Positions 59,305 to 64,000 of a DNA stretch of 64,000 nt are shown here, piece by piece; position 1 is the stretch's first letter; the number at the start of each line of letters is the position of its first letter. This DNA is from Sphingomonas hengshuiensis (lineage in GTDB: Bacteria > Pseudomonadota > Alphaproteobacteria > Sphingomonadales > Sphingomonadaceae). Below the pieces are notes generated by a model. It saw only the letters and a list, made by a program, of their open reading frames with translations, was not told where the DNA came from and searched no databases. The DNA lies in contig NZ_CP010836.1 of the NCBI RefSeq assembly GCF_000935025.1, positions 62,001-126,000 of the forward strand, in the 5' to 3' direction. The position numbers and the translations under genes were made by a program.

Positions 59305-60039
59305 TTAAATCCCGTTGTTCGCGACCATGTCGATGTCGGTGCCGCCATCGGCGCGCGCGGTGAGGAATAGGACATAGGCGCCATCGTCCCGGGCGCGGGT
59401 GCCGCCGAGGATATGTTCCTTGCCGTCGAGCTGATGCTCGGCGGTGTACCCGGCCTTCACGGCGCGGGTGTAATACCAGTCGAGCAGAATCTGCATCGGC
59501 TGGGCGGCGGAGAAGCTGACGACGCGGAGCGCGCATTTGCCCGCTTCGGTGCCCGCAGCCTCGGTCACGCGCGCCTGGGGGAAGAGCGGCAGGTCGGCGG
59601 GAAGGCGCTGGGCCCATGCGGCGGAATAAGTGAGCGAGGCGGCGCATTGGCTGCTCTTCGCATTCTTCTGGCGGGCGGCGAGCCCACCCAGCGTCACGCT
59701 CTCGCGCGCCGCCGCGCATTCCGTGCAGTCCTTGCCAGCCGCGATCGGAGCCGGCGCCTTCATCAGCCCGTTGGTGTCGAGCGGGTCGGTGTTGGCGGCG
59801 ACCGCGTCGCTGGGGACTGCGCCCGAATAGGGCTGGGCCGGCGGGCGAATCGAATCGCCATTGGCCTGGCGACCCAATTGCGGGTCGACCATGATCTGGT
59901 CCTGCAACGCACCCGCGAGCTGGGGATCGGTGGCGTTGACCGCCATCGTCGCATTGCCGTCGTCCGCGCCCGAGCCGCTGCATCCCGCCAGCGCAAGCGG
60001 CAGGAAAACGAACACGAAGAAGGCGATTTTGCGAACCAT
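59305..60039 (-). CDS. Lipoprotein of unknown function
   Basis: 244 aa. Lipobox in VFVFLPLALAGCSGS. Mature part has a Cys pair (KDCTECAAAR), SSQCAASLTYSAAWAQRLP, and a C-terminal alpha-beta region (IIDMVANNG-like TDIDMVANNGI). I cannot assign a family. Weakly similar in style to sphingomonad periplasmic proteins of the ComEA or DUF type. 44 bases before crcB in the same direction. Confidence 0.75.
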   Translation of the reverse strand: MVRKIAFFVFVFLPLALAGCSGSGADDGNATMAVNATDPQLAGALQDQIMVDPQLGRQANGDSIRPPAQPYSGAVPSDAVAANTDPLDTNGLMKAPAPIAAGKDCTECAAARESVTLGGLAARQKNAKSSQCAASLTYSAAWAQRLPADLPLFPQARVTEAAGTEAGKCALRVVSFSAAQPMQILLDWYYTRAVKAGYTAEHQLDGKEHILGGTRARDDGAYVLFLTARADGGTDIDMVANNGI

Positions 60040-60209
60040 TACATGCTCCTGGGGGGCGGGCGCATCCTGCCGCAGGAAGGTTAAGGAAGCGTGGCCGCGG
60101 CATCATGGTGCGGCAGCGATTAACCTTTGCGGGGAACCGCTACGGGCGCTTCCGCGTTTTTGCGGGCTGTGCTATAGTGCCAACACACCAACAAGGCGAC
60201 ATCCCTGCC

Positions 60210-60437
60210 ATGCTCAACATCGTATCGCTGCTGATCGGATTCGTCGCGTTGCTGATCGCGATGGTCGGCATCCTGCCAATCCCGCTGCTGCCGCTCGTCA
60301 ACTGGATCGCGTTGCCGATCGCGATCCTGGGCGCTGCGATCGGCGCGGTGTCGAGCAGCAATGCGGGGCGCAACCTGAACCTGCTGGTGATCCTGATCTC
60401 CGGGGGGCGTCTCTTCCTGACCTGGGGCTTGATCTGA
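60210..60437 (+). CDS. Small membrane protein, two to three helices
   Basis: 75 aa from the ATG at 60210. Hydrophobic almost throughout: IVSLLIGFVALLIAMVGILP and LVNWIALPIAILGAAIGAVS, then LVILISGGRLFLTWGLI. I recall similar short proteins widely in sphingomonads but know no function. The ribosome site is weak. Divergent from the lipoprotein and convergent with manA. Confidence 0.7.
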   Translation: MLNIVSLLIGFVALLIAMVGILPIPLLPLVNWIALPIAILGAAIGAVSSSNAGRNLNLLVILISGGRLFLTWGLI

Positions 60438-60447
60438 GGCAGGCTCC

Positions 60448-60469
60448 GCCCGGCGGCGAACCGCCGGGC
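60448..60469. terminator. Hairpin between convergent genes
   Basis: GCCCGGCGG and CCGCCGGGC pair perfectly around CGAA, in the 46-base gap between stops at 60437 and 60484. Likely a bidirectional terminator, though without a T-run. Confidence 0.55.
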
Positions 60470-60483
60470 TTGAGCGCCGAGGG

Positions 60484-61308
60484 TCAGATCCGCGCGGTTC
60501 CCGGATAGGCGAACAACAGGTCGCTGCCCGCCTCGGCATGGAGTTCGGCGGTCCCCTCCAGCGTCAGGCAATCGCCTGCGCGGAACGGCACCCCGTCGAC
60601 CACGCCTTCGCCGGTCACGGGAATCAGCCAGCCGGTGACGCCTGCGGGCAGAGTCAGCGCGCGGTGGCCGCCTTCCCAGCGCTCGAGCACGAACTTCGGC
60701 CCTTCGACCAGGATCGTGCGGTCGTCGGCGACCTTGCCCGGCATCGGATGCGCGACGAAGGGCACGGCGTTCGAGACCGCGACACCGTCGTCGAGATGGA
60801 GTTCGCGCGGGCGGCCATAGTCATACAGGCGATAGGTGGTGTCGCTGTTCTGCTGGACTTCGATCAGCGTGATCCCCGCGCCGATCGCATGGACCGTCCC
60901 CGACGGCGCGTAGAAGAAGTCGCCCGCCTTGACCGGCTTCCAGTCGAGCAGTTGCTCGATCGATCCGTCGAGCGCGGCGGCATGGAGCGTGGCGGCGTCG
61001 ACCGGCGCGTGCGTGCCCAGCGCGATCGTCGAATCGGGCTCCGCCGCGAGGATGATCCAGCATTCGTCCTTGCCGCGCGGCAGGCCGCGGGCGTGCGCCT
61101 GTTCGTCGTCGGGATGGACCTGGACCGACAGCTTTTCCGACGTGAACAGATATTTGATCAGCAGGTCGGGCGCGGCATTGCCCGGCGTCTGGAACCAGAT
61201 TTCGCCGACCGGATCGCCCGTCGGCGAAGGGTCCGCAAAGCCCGGCCACAGCGTGTGGCGGCCCCAGGGTTTTTCGACACGATGCGTGGCCAGAAGCGTG
61301 GCGGTCAC
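60484..61308 (-). CDS. manA: Mannose-6-phosphate isomerase, class I
   Basis: 274 aa. VEKPWGRHTLWPGF start, zinc ligands in SEKLSVQVHPDDEQAHA and SGTVHAIGAGITLIEVQQNS, then DTTYRLYDYGRPRELHLDDG. The length is that of the short (type B. subtilis) class I enzymes. It interconverts fructose-6-P and mannose-6-P, supplying GDP-mannose for glycans, so it may serve the glycan island. Confidence 0.93.
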   Translation of the reverse strand: MTATLLATHRVEKPWGRHTLWPGFADPSPTGDPVGEIWFQTPGNAAPDLLIKYLFTSEKLSVQVHPDDEQAHARGLPRGKDECWIILAAEPDSTIALGTHAPVDAATLHAAALDGSIEQLLDWKPVKAGDFFYAPSGTVHAIGAGITLIEVQQNSDTTYRLYDYGRPRELHLDDGVAVSNAVPFVAHPMPGKVADDRTILVEGPKFVLERWEGGHRALTLPAGVTGWLIPVTGEGVVDGVPFRAGDCLTLEGTAELHAEAGSDLLFAYPGTARI

Positions 61309-61441
61309 TCAATTCCCTTCCATCTGAAGCGCTGTGCCTAGCGCAACGCGGGGCCGCTGTCAGCGATCCGATCGCACCCGGCCACAAAGCCGCCGCGAAA
61401 AGGATTGTTTGAAGCCATGGCCGTCGTCTAAGACCCTGCCC

Positions 61442-62248
61442 ATGCGTACTCCCATGCCCCGCGTCTTCGCGCTCGCGCTCCTTCCGGTGCTAGCTTTTTC
61501 CACTGCCGGTTGCGCCAAGAAGAGCGCGCGTTCGGACCTGCCCTATGTCGCGCGCGACGTCGGCACGCTGTACAGCGCGGGCAAGCAGAAGCTGGACCAG
61601 CATCAGTATAAGTTGGCGGCGGCGTTGTTCGACGAAGTCGAGCGGCAGCACCCCTATTCGGTCTGGGCGCGCCGCGCACAGCTGATGGGGGCGTTCAGCT
61701 ATTATCTCAACCGTGACTATACCGAATCGATCGCCTCGGCGCAGCGCTTCCTGGCGGTCCACCCCGGCAACCGCGATGCCGCCTATGCCTATTACCTTGT
61801 CGGGATCAGCTATTATGAGCAGATCCAGGACGTCACCCGCGACCAGAAGATTACGCAGCAGGCACTCGATTCGCTCGGCGAACTGACGCGGCGCTATCCC
61901 ACCAGCCGCTATGCGTCCGACGCGCGGCTGAAGATGGACCTGGTGCGCGATCACCTGGCCGGCAAGGAAATGGAGATCGGCCGCTTCTACGAGACGCGCG
62001 GCCAGTGGCTCGCGGCGGTCACGCGTTTCCGCACCGTCGTCGACCAGTATCAGATGACGACGCACGTCCCCGAGGCGCTGATGCGGCTGACCGAGGCCTA
62101 TCTGGCGCTGGGCGTGCCGCTGGAGGCGCAGAAGTCCGCCGCGGTGCTGGGCGCCAATTATCCGGGCACGGACTGGTACAAACATGCCTATGAGCTGGTC
62201 GAGGACAACAAGGACAAGGTCGCGAAGGCGAATACCTCGGCGGGTTGA
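61442..62248 (+). CDS. bamD: BamD, outer-membrane assembly lipoprotein
   Basis: 268 aa from the ATG at 61442. Lipobox LAFSTAGC, then TPR-like helices (LYSAGKQKLDQHQYKLAAAL, HPYSVWARRAQLMGAFSYYL, SAQRFLAVHPGNRDAAYAYY). It is part of the BAM complex that folds outer-membrane proteins. Upstream of recN, the usual alphaproteobacterial order. Confidence 0.95.
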   Translation: MRTPMPRVFALALLPVLAFSTAGCAKKSARSDLPYVARDVGTLYSAGKQKLDQHQYKLAAALFDEVERQHPYSVWARRAQLMGAFSYYLNRDYTESIASAQRFLAVHPGNRDAAYAYYLVGISYYEQIQDVTRDQKITQQALDSLGELTRRYPTSRYASDARLKMDLVRDHLAGKEMEIGRFYETRGQWLAAVTRFRTVVDQYQMTTHVPEALMRLTEAYLALGVPLEAQKSAAVLGANYPGTDWYKHAYELVEDNKDKVAKANTSAG

Positions 62249-62308
62249 TCCGTCGAGGGGCTGGACGCCCTTCCGTTCCGTCTCCGTTCCTGCAATAACG
62301 CTGCGGGC

Positions 62309-63973
62309 ATGCTGACCGCACTATCCATTCGCGACGTGGTGCTGATCGAGGCGCTGGACCTCGATTTCGGCGCAGGGCTCGGCGTGCTTACCGGCGAGAC
62401 CGGGGCGGGCAAGTCGATCCTGCTCGATGCGCTGGGCCTGGCGCTGGGCGCGCGCGGCGAGACCGGGCTGGTCCGGCAGGGCGCGGCGCAGGCGATGGTG
62501 ACCGCCACCTTCGACGCACCGGCACCGGGCAGCGCGGTCGCCAATGCGATGGCGCAGAACGGGCTGGAGATCGAGCCGGGCGAGCCATTGCTGATCCGCC
62601 GCATCGTCAAGGCCGATGGCGGCAGCCGCGCCTTTGTCAACGACCAGCCGGCATCGGCGGGGCTGCTCCGCGAACTCGCGCCGTCGCTGGTGGAAATCCA
62701 TGGCCAGCATGACGATCGCGGATTGCTCAATCCGCGCGGGCATCGTGCGCTGCTCGATGCGTTTGCTCGGCTCGACACCGGCGCCGTCGCGATTGCGCAC
62801 CGCGCGTGGCGCGGGGCCGAGGATGCGCTGGCGGTGGCGCGCGCCGAACAGGATGCCGCCGAGCGCGACCGCGAATGGCTGGAGCACGCCGTTGCCGAGT
62901 TGCAGGCGCTCGATCCGCAGCCGGGCGAAGAGGAAGCACTGGCCGAGCGGCGTGCGACGATGCAGCGCGGCGAGAAGGTCGCGGGCGAATTGCAGGCAAT
63001 CGCCGAACTGCTCGAGGGATCGGAGGGCGGGCTCAGCCAGTTGCGGCAGGCCGCGCGGATATTGGAGCGCGTGGCGAACCAGCATGACGCGCTGGGCGAC
63101 GCACTGGCGGCGATCGACCGCGCGCTGACCGAGGGCGGCGAGGCGCAGGACCGGATCGATGCGGCGGCGGAGGCACTGGCGTTCGATCCTGCCGCGCTCG
63201 AGGCCGACGAGACGCGGCTGTTCGAACTGCGCGCGGTGGCGCGCAAGCACCGCGTCCAGCCCGAGGAACTGCCCGCGCTGCTGGAGACGCTGGCGACGCG
63301 GCTGGCGCGCGTCGAACAGGGCGGGGCGGGGATTGCCGCGCTCACGCTGGCGACGGAGGCGGCGCACGCCGCCTATCGCGACGCCGCCCGCGCGCTGTCG
63401 GCGGCGCGGACCGAGGCGGCGACGCGGCTGGACCTTGCGGTCGAGGGCGAGCTCAAGCCGCTCAAGCTGGATGCCGCGCGTTTCCGCACGCTGGTCGAGC
63501 CGCTGGACGAGAGCCAGTGGAGCGCGAGCGGAATGGACCGCGTCGAATTCGCGGTGTCGACCAATCCGGGGGCGCCGTTCGCACCGCTGGTCAAGATCGC
63601 GTCGGGGGGCGAATTGTCGCGCTTCATCCTGGCGATGAAGGTCGCGCTGGCGGAGGAAGGCGGCGCGGGCACGCTGATCTTCGACGAGATCGATCGCGGC
63701 GTCGGCGGCGCGGTGGCCAGCGCGATCGGCGAGCGGCTGGCGCGGCTGGCGCAGGGAGCGCAGCTGCTGGTGGTGACGCACAGCCCGCAGGTCGCGGCGC
63801 GGGGCACGGCGCACCTGCTGATCGCCAAGCGCCACGACGGCATCGTGACGCGGACCGGGGTGACGCCGCTGGATGCAGGCCAGCGGCGCGAGGAGATTGC
63901 GCGGATGCTGTCGGGCGCCGAGATCACCGACGAGGCGCGGGCACAGGCGGTGCGGTTGCTGGAGCCGGCGTGA
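62309..63973 (+). CDS. recN: DNA repair protein RecN
   Basis: 554 aa SMC-like ATPase for double-strand break repair. Walker A LTGETGAGKSILLDALG (29-36), long coiled coils from about 150 to 360, signature VKIASGGELSRFILAMKVAL, Walker B LIFDEIDRGVGGAVA and H-loop VTHSPQVAA. Ends RAQAVRLLEPA. It starts 61 bases after bamD. LexA sites are common upstream of recN but none was recognised here. Confidence 0.96.
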   Translation: MLTALSIRDVVLIEALDLDFGAGLGVLTGETGAGKSILLDALGLALGARGETGLVRQGAAQAMVTATFDAPAPGSAVANAMAQNGLEIEPGEPLLIRRIVKADGGSRAFVNDQPASAGLLRELAPSLVEIHGQHDDRGLLNPRGHRALLDAFARLDTGAVAIAHRAWRGAEDALAVARAEQDAAERDREWLEHAVAELQALDPQPGEEEALAERRATMQRGEKVAGELQAIAELLEGSEGGLSQLRQAARILERVANQHDALGDALAAIDRALTEGGEAQDRIDAAAEALAFDPAALEADETRLFELRAVARKHRVQPEELPALLETLATRLARVEQGGAGIAALTLATEAAHAAYRDAARALSAARTEAATRLDLAVEGELKPLKLDAARFRTLVEPLDESQWSASGMDRVEFAVSTNPGAPFAPLVKIASGGELSRFILAMKVALAEEGGAGTLIFDEIDRGVGGAVASAIGERLARLAQGAQLLVVTHSPQVAARGTAHLLIAKRHDGIVTRTGVTPLDAGQRREEIARMLSGAEITDEARAQAVRLLEPA

Positions 63974-64000
63974 CGCGGGCACAGGCGGTGCGGTTGCTGG
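63936..64000. repeat. Direct repeat at the recN 3' end
   Basis: 27 bases ending the recN reading frame (63936-63962, CGCGGGCACAGGCGGTGCGG...) recur immediately after the stop (63974-64000), period 38. The window ends inside or at the end of the second copy, so more copies may follow. Confidence 0.7.

Overview
The window is high-GC bacterial chromosome whose gene content and order point to a sphingomonad (Alphaproteobacteria, Sphingomonadales). This is inferred from the bamD-recN pair, a hisB-yciI-hisH-hisA-hisF-hisE cluster, an alpha-type SspB, an ATP12-type chaperone, a CYP153-like P450 and REP-like hairpins of the kind common in that order. About 62 protein genes or gene remnants are supported. 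No tRNA, rRNA or CRISPR array was seen.

Positions 1-16,340 are accessory. A divergent pair (an edge-truncated exported protein and an MFS transporter) is followed by a surface-glycan-type island. The island holds two very large two-domain glycosyltransferases (979 and 1076 aa) that are paralogues of each other, a methyltransferase-like protein, an FkbM methyltransferase and a DUF6492-type protein. These are separated by mobile-element debris: a frameshifted IS630 transposase, a second IS630 remnant in the opposite orientation, an IS91 transposase with a damaged C-terminus, its companion tyrosine recombinase broken by a one-base deletion, and an IS5-family fragment. Base composition drops in the 12.3-16 kb part, which suggests transfer.

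Positions 16,445-26,717 hold a K+ uptake regulon: two small membrane ORFs, kdpF, kdpA, kdpB, kdpC, kdpD and kdpE, largely overlapping, followed by a second OmpR-type two-component pair. Positions 26.7-44.3 kb carry mostly housekeeping and metabolic genes: a gluconolactonase-like protein, a NUDIX hydrolase, an extensin-like protein, a CHAP protein, MsrB, a CYP153-like P450, a Nat-type ABC exporter, QueG, an EI24 protein, adenosine kinase, an L-lactate dehydrogenase-like enzyme, an HWE/HisKA_2-type kinase, a c-di-GMP phosphodiesterase and an amino-acid permease.

Positions 44.4-48.7 kb are the histidine cluster on the minus strand, punctuated by palindromic repeats. Next to it, SspB is followed by an intact 1,130-bp IS110-family element (49,451-50,580) sitting inside a REP-like inverted repeat whose uninterrupted copy lies in the hisA-hisH gap. 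The element's 188-base 5' noncoding end contains an 11-base match to its own joined ends and an 8-base match to the target, in the order expected for a bridge RNA. I regard this as the most interesting observation. The rest holds a TorF-like porin, fumC, a four-copy 121-bp tandem array, gmk, a six-gene overlapping operon (crcB, rluC-type, paiB-type, HAD phosphatase, small membrane protein, ATP12), manA, bamD and recN.
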